Source of the DNA: Plumapathes pennacea
Taxonomy: Eukaryota > Cnidaria > Anthozoa > Antipatharia > Myriopathidae
Length of the DNA stretch: 64,000 nt
Assembly (NCBI GenBank): GCA_964036295.1
Contig: OZ038466.1
Coordinates: 17,603,097-17,667,096, forward strand
Reading direction: 5' to 3'
A model generated the notes under the pieces. That model did not search any database. It saw nothing but the letters and a program-made list of their open reading frames with translations, and had not been told where the DNA came from. Positions 32,176-44,421 of this stretch are shown in pieces (the stretch's first letter is position 1; every line of letters starts with the position of its first letter). A program made the translations under genes and the position numbers.

Positions 32176-35100
32176 TCACAAAACATCACATTCCTCGTTG
32201 TAATACTTTATGGATTCGTTGGTCGTGCCTTCGTGGTGGTCTGCACTTGATTGCATATCCTGTAGCGGCAGCTCCAAACCCAAAGATCTCTGTTGCCTTC
32301 AATAAAATGAACAGGAGTTATAATTTAAAACATTGTTATTATTATTTGTTGTTGTTGTTGTTGTTCCATAATGTGCTTAGAACATCATGCAGCCCTACCA
32401 GTTTTAACTCATAAAATGCACGTGCTAAAGTTTATTGAATTCACCCCTGTATAAAGCCACCAGCACTTCACAAGTAAAAACGCAATAAAATACATCGTTG
32501 ATTTAGCTTAGTGCTAAAGCTTTGAATTTAACATGCGCGTGGATTTTGAGTCTTGTAATCAATCAATCGATTTAATTTTCGCCCATTAAACAATTCAAAG
32601 CCGAATAACTAGTAAATAATTTCGTTTTAAGTACCCGGAGTTCTAATTATGTTAAAAATGAAGACAAAGTAGAAAAAACAATAATAATTTGAGAACTCGA
32701 AAAATAGTGCATAAATGTCTTGTCTACGTAAGTTTGCAAATTTCACACCTTCGTTTGCAGGCAACAACAACAAATATGGCGACCAGGAAAATAACGGCGA
32801 TACCACTGGCAATTATAATTATCCAAAGAACAGAAAACTTTTCGATTCCGTCAGATCCAAAGGAAGCAAGTGGCTCAGGCACTAAAGAAAAAAAAAAAAA
32901 ACGTGTTATTACAACGACCTTGACATTTCAAATTAGATTGTTTTACAAAAATATTTGCTTTACAATACTGATCCACCTATTCGAGGCTGAATTGGGTCAA
33001 TCTTTAACCAAAATAGTCACTTTTTTTGTCGTCCTCAGTCTACAAGTGGGAAGGTCTCACTCACAGACTCCAATGAAATGTTTTAACCTTGAGTAGTTAT
33101 TTGATCAAAGTTCTGCAACTTCAGGTCATTAAATTGTAGTTGAAATTTAGAATTCAGTCAGTCTTAAATCGTTGCATTCAATTAAAAAGTCCGTCAAATG
33201 TACAATCTCGCTCGTGCCGTCAGTTTGTTTTTGAAGACGAGCTAAATTGGTCATTTATGGCCTCTCGGTATAATTCATTTTCATCAGCTGACGGTAGCAA
33301 GGCAAAGTGATGCAGAAAACACCCAGAAAACCCCGCGGTGCGGGTGGTGTTGACCGTACCTTCTGTCAATTTTGAAGGTGAGGTCGCTCAGGAACAGTCA
33401 GACATTCACAAATTAAAAGGTACAGCGATTAGTATCGAGCAGAGCTCGGGGATGAAGCCAAGAGACGATCCGTTACGAAACAAGGGAGAACAATATGAGC
33501 TACAAATAACAGATAACATCTAAGGACAAGAAAAAGTATCCGTGACCGTCTTTCAAGTCAAACGTAGTTCAGTTGTCAGCTTTATTATTCGCCAGCTTCT
33601 CTCGAGGGATATTAACTGACAGACAGACCGTTTTTAAGTCACGTGCTATAATTACGCCAATCACACGTAATAAACTATCTGATAATACTGACCTGTCTTG
33701 ACGTCTTCGTATTTACTGTCGGAAAAAGTTTTCTACAAAAAACAAGCAAACAAACAAACAACAAACAAACAAACAAGAGACGGAACGTCAAAAGTGCTAT
33801 AATCACTGACCAGCTCGACTAGAGTCAACTAGTTTCTCCCCTTGTTCTCAATCTCATACAGCAAGGATGATTTTCTTCTATGGCTGGGCTATGGTTTGGA
33901 TGGGTATACGTCCGAGGGATAACCAAAAATTAGAAACAACAAAATAAATAGAAAACACCCGTTCACCTCACTAGTGAAAGCACGAACAAATATTCTGTAC
34001 TCCGTCCCAGGCTCCAGTGGTCTATTGTAATACTCCTTGACCTCTCTTCGATCTCTTTGACTGCTGTCACTTTTATCTCCGCCACCAACAACAAATCTCC
34101 GGTACTTCTGATACTCGGAACCTTTAAACTGGAACGCCACATATGCCGCTGGTTTAGATGACTCGTGAGCGTCTTCGTGAGACACTAAGTCTTGTGATTT
34201 GACGTCACTTGGCTTAGGTGCCTCGTCTTCAGTTCCTTTAGGAATACGGATAACCAGCACACAGTAGTATGTGCAGGTCAAATGAATAATAAAGAAACTT
34301 AAACGTATATACCGTAAAATGCACGACTCAGTCGATAAGCCCCACAATAGTTAGTCTAAACATGAAACAAATTGTTTTGTTCTGTTTGAAAGCTGCTTCT
34401 ATTTGTTTACTGTTTGAAATGTTTGAATATAGACAGAAAATACAAGAATATATGACTACATTACTGTTTCCGCAAGATTCGTCAGAAGAATATTTCCAAT
34501 TAAAGTAACAGAGCTTACAACTTACAGTATTTTGCCATGTGGTTGCAAGATCAGAGAACTCTGGAATGATAATCAGCACTGCTGTCGCATTTTCAAATGA
34601 CTGAGGTGGAACACTTGGTGCTGGTGGATCTATTAAAGAAACAAAGTAAAGGAAAAATATCTAAAAGTGTAGTCTTGCCCGAGTAACATAAGTAATATAT
34701 TATTATAATTATTTGAATATATTTCCAGCAGATTCAGTAGATTTATAAGCCATTATAACTGACTTCATAAGCATAATATGTCGAGGGCATCTGTAAACCC
34801 AGTTCAGACACATTCCATGAATTCAGTTCATTGCAAATTGACTCAAACAGAGGCTTTTGCTGACAGTTCCATTGTCGTCGGTGTCTGAACAGAACCCAGG
34901 ACTCGAACAGAATAGCTCCTGGGAGAGAGCAGTTTATACAGTAGCAAAGAAAACAATGGTCATGAAAAACTATATATCTACAGAATTATAATCTACGTTA
35001 TTGCTGTCTTATCGCTTGTTTTACCGACAGAAGAGTGGCAAATCAGATATCGCTCCCATAAAATAAAATGCTGACGCCCAGATAAAACCGTAGTGACTGA

Positions 35101-35992
35101 CGAATTGTATACCCACAAAAATATGGTACAGAACAATGGAGTCCCAGAATCAAGGAGGCATTGTAGAAAAAGGGTTACATATTAATTTAACTTTGATTAG
35201 AACAGTAAAAGTGGTGGTTATCTCCCGTTTAAACTCCGGGTTGAATTCTAGATAAATTTCACGGCGAAGTAAAAGACCTTTACTAACCTGCCTCACGTGT
35301 GGTTGCAAGTTTCGATGCCGGGTCACTGGTGCCCAGTTCATTCGTGGCGGTCACTTGAAATCTGTAAACTGTTGCGGGCTTCAAATTCTTCACCACAAAC
35401 TCAACATTGTTGGAGCTAATATTTTCAGCAGATTGGCCACCAGATATATTGTGAGTCACGGTAAAGTACAATATCTTTGCGTTGCCATCGAATGGAGCCG
35501 TCCACTCCAACCAAACTGTTGTGTTCGTCGTCTGGGCAACATCCACTATCAGTTTTTCCGGTTTTTCTGAAGATACAAATCATAAGTATGAAATGGAACA
35601 GTAATATTGAAGAAATCTGATGATGCACCTCGAATGTCGTAATCGACCCTTAAATGGCCAGAACTCCCAAAATAATCACATCTTATCAGGCTATGTAGCT
35701 ACTAACATTAAAGAGACCCTCTCACCGTAAATGCTTTGCGCCTCAATGTTTATAATATATTTACATCCGGAGCTCGATCTTCCTGAGGCGCCCACGTTAT
35801 GACTGATCGATCTGACTGTCGCTGCTTGCCGTATTAAATACACTTTCTGAGTTTGTGCTGATTTGTTTCGCAATAAAACGTAGAAAAACATGAGAATCCG
35901 CCATTTTTCTATGATACGAAAAGGCCGCCGTCAGTCACTGGGCGCGCAAAGCATTTACGGTGAGAGGGTCTCTTTGAACACAAATACGGCAA

Positions 35993-36150
35993 TACAGTGG
36001 AACCCCGCCTTACGGCCACCTCGTTATTACGGCCACTTCTTTTTTTGTCTCGCGGAACAAACGCCCAGTCATTTTCTTATCTGAAAACTCTGTTAATGCG
36101 GCCAGATTTTCATGTCCCGATGGTGGCCGTATTAATGAAGTTCCACTGTA
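35993..36150. mobile_element. Mariner-type MITE
   Basis: The ends tacagtggaac and gttccactgta form inverted repeats including TA, the target duplication of Tc1/mariner elements. Inner blocks acggccac and ggccgtatt add to the palindrome. Located in an intron of the decayed receptor. Confidence 0.75.
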
Positions 36151-37038
36151 CAACGAACATTCAAGAGGAAGGGGGATGAGTGTAGACGGGTGGAAGGTAA
36201 GTGAGGGTTTCCATGTAGTTAATTATTAAGCGCTTGTCAGTCAAATGACGTAATGCCTAGTTTTTAAAGGATCTGTAAGAGTCACCCACCTCAGATCGTT
36301 AAATTAGCCGTCTCTTCAGCTTCTCCTACCAAGTTCTTTGCTTTACACGTGTAAGCACCGGAGTCCTGTCTTGTGACTTCAGTAAACCTCAGTGAACTTG
36401 TGATCATGTGCTTCCCTTCAGAAACTTTCTCTTTTATGTCTATTGCTCTGTTTTCACCACGGGTTCCCTGTGATGAAACCAGGCCACGACGGGCACGGGG
36501 AAGCCATCAGCAACGCACGACAACGTTGTCTCTTGACCGAGGGGAATCCGAGCCAAATATGGTGGTGATGTGATGTTCACAGGAACTAGTCGAGGAGAAT
36601 GGCAAGAACCTTTTTACTAAGAATTCAGTAATACCAAATATATATCAAATAATACTTTGGTGGGAAGTTAGGGCAGCGCAATCTCTAACATTTGAGCGTA
36701 CTACTCACCTTTTAAGTGTTTATATCACACTACTACTTGAAAAAGTAACAATAAGCGAAACTCATTGCGCTACGCAATCCACTTTCGCCTCGCTCAGGGC
36801 GGTTTGGGTCAAGGTTAGGGTTAGGATTAGAGATAGCTCATAGACTAGTCAAATTTAGGTTATCTAACCTCACTAAGCAAGGCAATACCTCTGTGACTTC
36901 ATTTTGAGCGATTGCAAAGCGCGCGCACCTCTTGAAATAATAGTACGAATAACATTGCATTGCTCGTGCCATATTTTCCTTATTTTCTGAATTTCTAAAA
37001 ATACTTTGTTCAGATTTAATAATTTTGTTGTGCATTTA

Positions 37039-37384
37039 GGCTACGTTTACACTATACCGGATAGGATTTTGAGCCGTTGCAAAAACCTATCCGGTACAAT
37101 GTAAACACGAAAAGATCGGTCCGGAGCGACATTGGCCGAAAAACCTATCAGGTACAGTATAAACACAAGGCCAGCTTGGAGCGGCTTTGTCACAATCAAT
37201 CAATGCAAATCGGAGCGTTTTCCTATCCGATACGGGTCCGTACCACTTTCAGAAGCGGAGCGGAGCAAGAGCGCTCTGTTTCAAAAATTGCTCCGAAAAC
37301 AGCGTATCCAATGTAAACGGAAGGCCTATCCGGTACGTTTTTGCGACGCTACGAAAAGCTATCCGGTACAGTGTAAACGTAGCC
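37039..37384. mobile_element. PIF/Harbinger-type MITE with TTA target duplication
   Basis: Ends GGCTACGTTTACACT / AGTGTAAACGTAGCC are flanked by TTA at 37036-37038 and 37385-37387. Inside are several copies of a tatccggtacagtgtaaac-type motif. No coding sequence. Located in an intron of the decayed receptor. Confidence 0.85.
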
Positions 37385-38126
37385 TTAGTTATTCAGATTT
37401 GGTGTCACGTAATATAGTATGGTGCACGGGAAAACATGTACATATGATGAAGTTTGCATGCTGCGTGTATCCGAATATATATATGTCACTTAAAGGAGAG
37501 TATAAGCTAGTGTATATCACACGCAAATAATAGATATAGAACGCAGTGTTCCCAAAGCATCAGACCTACCATAAACTTTAAAGTGCATTGTACTTGAAGC
37601 GTTTCCTCTGTAGTTCCGGAACACACACACGTCTAATTCCCGTGGTCTTTGTATCCTACATCTTTAATGACAAGTTGCGACATTTTATTCAACTTTCCAA
37701 ATGTTCTTATGTTCGCGTGGTTTAGAGTCTCGCTGTCTTTCTACCAGTCCACGTCAAGTGCTGGTACTGACTCCCCAGTGCAGGTGAAGTTGACTTGATC
37801 ACCACAAACTGCCGTGGTATTCTCTGGCAGACTTTGTACAATGGCTGGAGTAGCTATAAGGAGAGCACGCAAAATCACATGTCAATTAAATATCAATGTG
37901 TCAGTTCATTAGACCAGGGTTTACATAAAAACATGGCAGAACCCATCATTCGACTTTCAGATGTCTTCTTCTCGAGGAAAACCGTTTTCTACAAAGGTTC
38001 CTCGTAAATTCGCCCACAACACTTATTACAGAAGCTATTCCTCCTCAAGTTGAGATGCGCGAGAAACTGGACTGAAAAACGATCTATATTACTTTAGTTA
38101 CCCGCAAACTAAGTGTAAATAGCAGA

Positions 38127-38258
38127 TACAGTGGAACCACTGTTTGGGGACACCTCCATTAAGGGAACACCTCTTTTAAATGAACAATTCTACCTGTTCC
38201 GAAAAAGACACTCGTATAATCCTTCTACTGATTACCTCTATTAAGAGATTCCATTGTA
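38127..38258. mobile_element. Mariner-type MITE
   Basis: Ends tacagtggaa and ttccattgta form imperfect inverted repeats including TA, with acctccattaaggga and acctctattaagaga blocks inside. It resembles the element at 35993-36150 in its ends. Located between two Ig exons of the decayed receptor. Confidence 0.6.
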
Positions 38259-40465
38259 CTATTGTAGGTTTCTGATGTCTTCCACAACACATCACACTCA
38301 CCGTGTATCGTCAGGTCGGTTGCGGTGGAAACATTTCCAGCCTCGTTTACAGCCCAACAGGCGTACAGACCGTCGTCAGCTGACGTTACATTCCCCAACA
38401 CCAGACTTCTGTTGCCGTTTTCAAGCTGCAGGGATCCATCGATTGTCAATCCGTTCTTGATCCACGTGTAAAATGGCAGTGGATCTCCGTTGGCCAAGCA
38501 CGTCAGGTTCATTCCGTGACCTCTTTCTTCTACAATAGACTTTTTCATATTGACAATCAAACTCGGCGGAACTAAAAGAGAACAAGTGTAACCGTTGATG
38601 AAAGATATTCATTTGAACATACTGCAATTCCTTGTCTTGATCTGGGATTTTGGGGTGCTCCACTGAAGTGTAGATTTTAATTTGGGATGAGATCTAAGCA
38701 TAATTTGTAGGTGCTAATGTTTTGAGATTTTGTGTTTCAAACACTATAAAAATTTAGGCCGATATTATTCAGCGGTTTGGGTTCATCTATCTGTGCATTT
38801 TATTGTAAAAGCTACCAAGAAAGTTGTACAAATGTTTCCTTCCTCTTGGGCAAGAATATCACAAGCGGGGTTTAAATTTGGCTTTTTTCTCGATTGGCCA
38901 AGAATGTTGCAAATTTTGGACCAGTCCAAAATTGCAGCAAATTAAAACCAAAGGAATCGATTGCTTTCGACAGTCATCCGCAAGTAGCTCCAACGTTCAC
39001 TGACAAAATGCTGTAGAGATGAACAGTACCACACTTACCATGAACAGTTAACGAGACCGTGTAGCTGGTTTTTCCTGCTCTGCTCTGAGCTTTACAGGTA
39101 TATTTTCCCTCGTAGCTCACATCGTTCACCACAGAGTTGATTGACAAGTTTCCGTTCTCGACACTGTGAGGCGGAAGCGCACCGCCACTGAAGGACCACG
39201 TGATGCGAGGACGTGGCACACCGGAAGCGCGGCAAGCAAACAGAACATTGTTATTCTCCGTCGCGGTTTGGTTTTTGGGTTTTTGTGTCGAATTCAGGTT
39301 CAACTAAGAAGCAAATTCAATAGGAGAACAAACAAAAACATTAAATTGGAAAAAAAATCAGTTTGAAAGTATAAACAGCTAAAGGCAACAAGAAAAACTG
39401 AAACTCTTAGAGAAGGAATAGAACAACTGACAATCAATATGGACTTATGCACAAACTCCCCGTATATAAATAACTTACATAGTACTTCAACTCCTGTTTT
39501 CGCTCGTCTGTCGACCCCATTCCTCGCAGCGCAAGAGTAGTTTCCAGCCTCTGCGTAAGTTACTCCAGCCGCGCGCAGGTACAGTCGACTGGTAACGTTA
39601 TCAAGAGATGACGCCACCTCACCCGAAACCACCTGCACAACGCCAAGTGTATAATTGGAAGAAAAATCAGAAAATGTTAGAATTGTTTCTCCACTTTCTT
39701 TCCTCCACAGCACGGTTGGAGCCGGATAGCCTTTACCATAGCAAGTAACAGTGACGTTTTTATCACTCTTCTTGAATATCCGAGTCTTTGATCCGGCATG
39801 ACGACTTTGGGAGTAACTGAAAAGGGAAGGATGCGAAAAATTGTAAAGTCACTTGTAAAGTCCTTCGTCGAATATTTCCACATTGGCAATCGTAAGGGTA
39901 GTGTTACCTACACTGGTCTGTGCCCTGGGAATGTAAGGTGAGTTGTTTTTTCTCCGGTGAGCAAGGGCATCGCTGTATGAACCAGTGACGTCACATTCTT
40001 GGTGCTGATAAAGGCTTTCGGGGAACTAGAAATACAACGTACATCGATATTATGTGACAAGTTTTTAAACGGATAGAACGCAATTCCCACCAACAAAAAT
40101 AATCAAAGAACCGTCAAGAAACTTGAAGAAACGTGTAACGATCACAACAAGATCATCACATGACCACATGACCCTTAATATGGCCACCACTGAGGTAGTT
40201 GAAACATCACTTACCAACCACAGATAAATCTTGTAAAAAACTCTGTAGTCGCCTTTTTTGTTTGTTTCTCTGCACCGGGCGATTCAGTGATGCCCGGTTC
40301 CAATACGGTTCTATCAGTTTATCTTCATGTGGTTGATGCTTGGGATTGCCGATATCCGGCGCCATTGTACGCTGGGCTGGACGACCGTGCTGTCGGATGA
40401 TCAAGTTGTTCGCATAAAGTCTTTCCGCAAGTCTCCACAAAGACGATGACGGGCACACAGAACAA

Positions 40466-40708
40466 TCACCATTTCAAAGAGCCCCACTTCTTGGACTGGG
40501 CACGTAGAACAGTCAGCCATTCCGAAGAGCCATACTCCTTGGACTGGGGCGGGCGGCCACGATGATTAGTGCACATGTGGCTGAAAAGCGATTCGTCGAC
40601 ACGAACTATACGGCTGGGACCGCCAAGGTTCACGCAAGATGGATGTGTTGCAGATTTTCCTGAGAAAGTTGTGAAAATGTCCACGCCCTCTTTGCCACTT
40701 ATACCCAC
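40466..40708 (-). pseudogene. ISXO2-like (Merlin/IS1595-type) transposase remnant, right arm
   Basis: This is the paralogue of the fragment at 62-304, with the same VRVDESLFSH motif and the same stop. An unrelated frame continues on the minus strand at 40207-40458 and ends at a GT-type site, but I cannot tie it to a known protein. Presence in both arms means the transposase scrap was there before the duplication. Confidence 0.35.
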
Positions 40709-41046
40709 CTGGGGTACAAGCAGAAATAACGGCCGTTGATGATATTAGACTAAATGATCTGAAGTCCCTTATTGAGTGGAAGCTAGACAGCGAGAAGGAG
40801 AGCTAAACCCTAACTCTCCAGGAAATAACCAACGTCATAATTTTTTATTCTAAACCAGGGCTCGGTTGCATAAAACTCCAACGCCCACAACTGTAGGCTA
40901 CGTTAAAACAATAGAAATAATTTAATTTCCATTTGTTATTTACGCCTAGTCTCGGGCGTCAGCGTTTTTATGCAACCAAGCCAAGATGCCAAAGACAGGC
41001 GCAGAGTCAAAAGGAGACCCTTACTCTCCTGAAACAATCAGTATTA

Positions 41047-44000
41047 TCAGATAATATGATCTAATAAAATACACCTGCTGGCTATAACCTGATGCAAATC
41101 AATAATCAGATCATGACATACATGCAGACTTGTGCACCCATTCGTTGTCATCATACAGTCCACTGTATACTGTAGGTACTGGGCTTCTTTGGAGCAGGTC
41201 TTTTCACACAATTTCTTCTCAGGGTCTGCCTGAGTCAGATAAAATAAAAAAAAATAAATAAATATCAAAAAACTAAAAGTAAATTATACTAATTTAAATA
41301 GTAAAATCAGCGATGTATAATAAACTAGCGGGACCTCTTTTTTTTTTTTATTTCGAGCATCTCAAATGCAGTTTACAGTGTGCGTATACCACTCGACCGT
41401 GCGACGAATTGCCGATCGACCGACCTGAAAATCTCCCCGTTTTTCGAACATGCGGAAGCATCAGCCCAACATCCAGTCACCTTGACAGCACAAATTCTCT
41501 TTTTAAACTCATTTCCGATTTCTAAAAAAAACTGTGGTCGGCACATGAGGCCAATATTTATACTTAGTTTCACTCCATATGGCGTCCATCTTGGATTTTT
41601 TTATGAAAAGGCCTGGGAAAGAGTTAACGGACGGTCGGACGGAGGTGGCTTAGAGTACTATTATATAGACTAGCGGGGCCCCCGTAAAATACGGTAATTG
41701 GATATTTTTCTTTTTTGAAGTCCATTTCGAGCATCTCGAATGCAGTTTACAGTGTCAAAGTACAAACTTCTCTGTAGTGCGTGTACCACTCGACCGTACC
41801 ACTTGACGATTTGCCGATCAATCGACATGAAAATCTCCGCGTTTTTCAAACATAAGGCAGCATCAGCCCGACATTTAGTCAGCTGACAGCACAAATTCTC
41901 TTTTTAAACTCATTTCCGATTTCTAAAAGAACTGTGGTCGGCACACGAGGCCATTTACTCCATGTGGCGGCCATCTTAGATTTTTTATGAGGAGGCCTGG
42001 GAAAGAGCGTTACAGACAGAAAGACGGACGGAAGTGGCTCAGCGTATTATTATATAGATACTCTACTTGATAAACTTTAAATCAAAGTACCCAGACTGGC
42101 AAATCTAAAATGGGCTGAACTAAATTACTATATCTAAAGGATCTCTAACCCATCTTGGAAGATATTTTAACCATGTGCATATAATCATTGCCCAATTGTT
42201 ACAAGTCAATGCCGTAAATCTTGGACTAGAACTACAGGCCAAGGCAAATCCAATGGCTGCCGTGTTGAATGCCAAAAAGATCTCCTTTTGAGATTGACAG
42301 GGATTCTTGAGCTGCTCTCAGAAATATTGATTTGGCTGGAAACACTATGGCCCTGATAACCAAACTGTGATGTGTGGTCTGACATTTTGTGGAACGGAAA
42401 ATTAGTTAAGTTGCAGGAAATTCAGTTGTTTTTCTGACAAAGGAGCTGGTCTCTGTGCTCAATTCTGCAGGTTGGAAAGTACACCAGGTCAGTTTAAATT
42501 CTATATGCTTCTTTCTTTGCTTAAGTTATAAAATGAATGGTAGCGAATCAAGAAAACAGGTTTTTTCCTTAGCAATGTCCAATATAGCTGTATATTTTTT
42601 ACATTACTATGGCGTTATTTAGATGTTAATGAGCTGTATTTGTATGTTACTAAGGGAGTTGTGTAATAATTTTGAGTACTATAGGTGTGTACATCTGAGT
42701 TGCAAGAAAATAAATTCCTAACATACAGTGGACAAAGTCCATTCAAACACTTAACTACATGAACCTTGGCATGACAAAAACCTTGATATAGCAAACAATA
42801 TTCTTCAGCCCTTTACAGCCCAACGTGACCCAAACACATTTCCCCAATCCCTTGGCCTTCATTATATCGAGGTTTCATTTGTAGAGTGGTTGGATGAGCC
42901 AACCCCATGCAGATGTTTTATCAACACTGAGATACTTCCGGATCCTCCTCAGGAGGTTTAGCCTACCAGCTACTTTTCAGACAATGGCATCGATATGTTC
43001 ATGTCAGTTCATAGCGGCATCTAAAGACAAACCTTGATATTTAACAAGCTATGATAGTTCCAGTAGTGTTCCTGATAATAATAAGGATCTCCAAATAGGC
43101 CCTTCTTGCCCAGAGCACCTCATTTGTATATTATATTTTATACTGATATATTTGAAAGCTCAAAATTCCTGGAAACAGGGCTCTGTGTAATTATATATAT
43201 TATATATTATATTATAAAATACCTAATGTGATATTATCCATGTTCTGATTGGCTAAATAACGGTGTAAGATGAGAGTATATTTCATGCAGTTGTTATGTA
43301 TTTTATTGACTAATTATTTTATAAAAGAAGTCTATAATGAGTTTCTGTGTAATATAGCCTCATCTAAACACTTGGGAATTAAGTTGGGAGATTACTCCAG
43401 TAATGGGAAACCACTCAGCAGCCTTGTGGTAAACAATATTTTAAACAAACTACATTTACTTCAAGAGCTGCAATGTGCAGCTCATCTGGGGAGTTTATGA
43501 AAATATATTAGTATATCATCACATGGCTAAGCATGTCAATGAGTAAGCTCGGCAACACTTCATTCGTGACATGATAGTGGTTCATAATACAATTAAGTAC
43601 ATATTAAGTATTTTGTTTGTGCTGTGTGTGTACAGTATTGCTCCTCAGAACGTCTCAAAATTTTACATACAAGTACTATTTTCACTCTTCCACAAAGCTC
43701 TAACACGTTTGTTATGCTGCGTAAATGCACGTCGGCAGGAATCGGCAACAAACATGCCGATACATGTATGACAATACCATTCATGTGCAGTACAGTAAAG
43801 TCCTTCATAATTTTCAACTATTTCTGATCTCTAGATAGAGTACATCAAATTCACAAAGCGTTATTATATCCATGACTTGTGTTTCAGCAATGTATCACTC
43901 AAACTTTAAAAGTTCAATTGTATCGACAAAGATTTTAAAGGTTTCAAAGGAACTCGAAGGTACAAGGTTTCAAACACGTTTTGCAAACTCACCAGCAATA

Positions 44001-44049
44001 TGACGAGCCATAAAACCGACCAAAAACACCCGAAAGTAAACAGGGACAT
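41047..44049 (-). CDS. Candidate small secreted cysteine-rich peptide, right arm
   Basis: Two exons. Exon 1 (43993-44049) starts MSLFTFGCFWSVLWLVILL, a convincing signal peptide, and ends in a GTGAGT donor in phase 0. Exon 2 (41047-41229) follows a CTCAG acceptor, begins ADPEKKLCEKTC and ends at TGA. The predicted protein is 79 residues. The mature part of about 60 residues has six cysteines, enough for three disulfides; the first two are spaced C-x3-C. I do not recognise the family, so role and target are unknown; it could be a defence, toxin-like or signalling peptide, but nothing proves that. The left-arm copy (768-3741) is broken. The exon link is inferred from phase and conservation of both splice sites between arms. 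Exon 1 could instead splice to the phase-0 exon at 39908-40025. Confidence 0.45.
41322..42062 (+). repeat. Two diverged tandem repeat units of about 370 bp, right arm
   Basis: This is the counterpart of 1013-1757, with the same two units and the same landmarks. It lies inside the intron proposed for the Cys-rich peptide gene. Confidence 0.7.
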
Positions 44050-44070
44050 CTCCTTCCAACTTTGTTCTTT

Positions 44071-44400
44071 TTAAACCGTGGCTTTGTTTATGCACTGTTC
44101 AGCTTGAACGAACACATGGCTGCACAACATCCCCAGTGGAAGTGTTTCAACCTGTTCATCATCGGCTGGCCAATACCAGATGTATGTCCGAGACTCCTTC
44201 TGACGAAGTCTTATGTTTGGCGCTGAATCTTCTCCAATATCCTCCGCAGCACAGCATCTGGGATCAAAAATCCAGAAAACTTCTCGAAACCGTGAATGTC
44301 TGTCCGCCGGCCATTGCTGTTCAAAATTTCGTCCTCGTGCCCAGTCATCCTCTGTCAATATTGAGTTTCCTTCCCGTCGGCCCAGAAGATAGGCCCTTCC
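44071..44400 (-). CDS. Open frame of unknown function, right arm
   Basis: About 100 codons are open, ending at TAA 22 bases before the ATG of the Cys-rich peptide's first exon. The visible sequence contains TEDDWARGRNFEQQW, FWIFDPRCCAAEDIG and TYIWYWPADDEQVETLP. It has ordinary protein-like composition and no membrane segment. The left-arm copy is frameshifted. I do not recognise it. It could be the last exon of a gene whose upstream part lies in the 44.6-45.8 kb block, or a chance frame within the 5' UTR of the peptide gene. Confidence 0.3.
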   Translation of the reverse strand, partial: GRAYLLGRREGNSILTEDDWARGRNFEQQWPADRHSRFREVFWIFDPRCCAAEDIGEDSAPNIRLRQKESRTYIWYWPADDEQVETLPLGMLCSHVFVQAEQCINKATV

Positions 44401-44421
44401 ACGTTTTTATTTTATTTTATT

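Larger units (their letters stand above)
32176..39816 (-). pseudogene. Decayed single-pass receptor: Ig x5, FN3, RPTP-like juxtamembrane domain, TM, short tail
   Basis: Exons 5' to 3': Ig 39479-39816 (338 bases, one short of a phase-1/phase-1 exon, break at an A5 run); Ig 39039-39303 (265 bases, one too many, next to A5 runs); Ig 38302-38571 (intact); Ig 37570-37853 (two TAG codons and a shift in a TG repeat); Ig 36290-36585 (shift and a terminal TGA); FN3 35288-35566 (intact, phase 1/1); 34526-34629; 33967-34269, whose acceptor AG is missing; 33693-33732; TM 32749-32881 (IIIIASGIAVIFLVAIFVVV); tail 32176-32296, ending SIKYYNEECDVL. The segment with YYNRPLEPGTEYRIFVRAFT resembles the membrane-proximal part of receptor tyrosine phosphatases and cnidarian Ig/FN3 receptors. 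No kinase or phosphatase domain follows. An open 118-base exon at 39908-40025 (phase 0 to 1) may be an upstream exon. No signal peptide was found. Sequencing error could explain the two A5 indels but hardly all lesions. Confidence 0.75.

Noticed and set aside
40207..40458. Minus-strand open frame ending at a GTAAGT site, possible first exon of the decayed receptor
   Set aside because: It has no signal peptide, runs into the Merlin-like scrap and cannot be tied in phase to the next exon with confidence.
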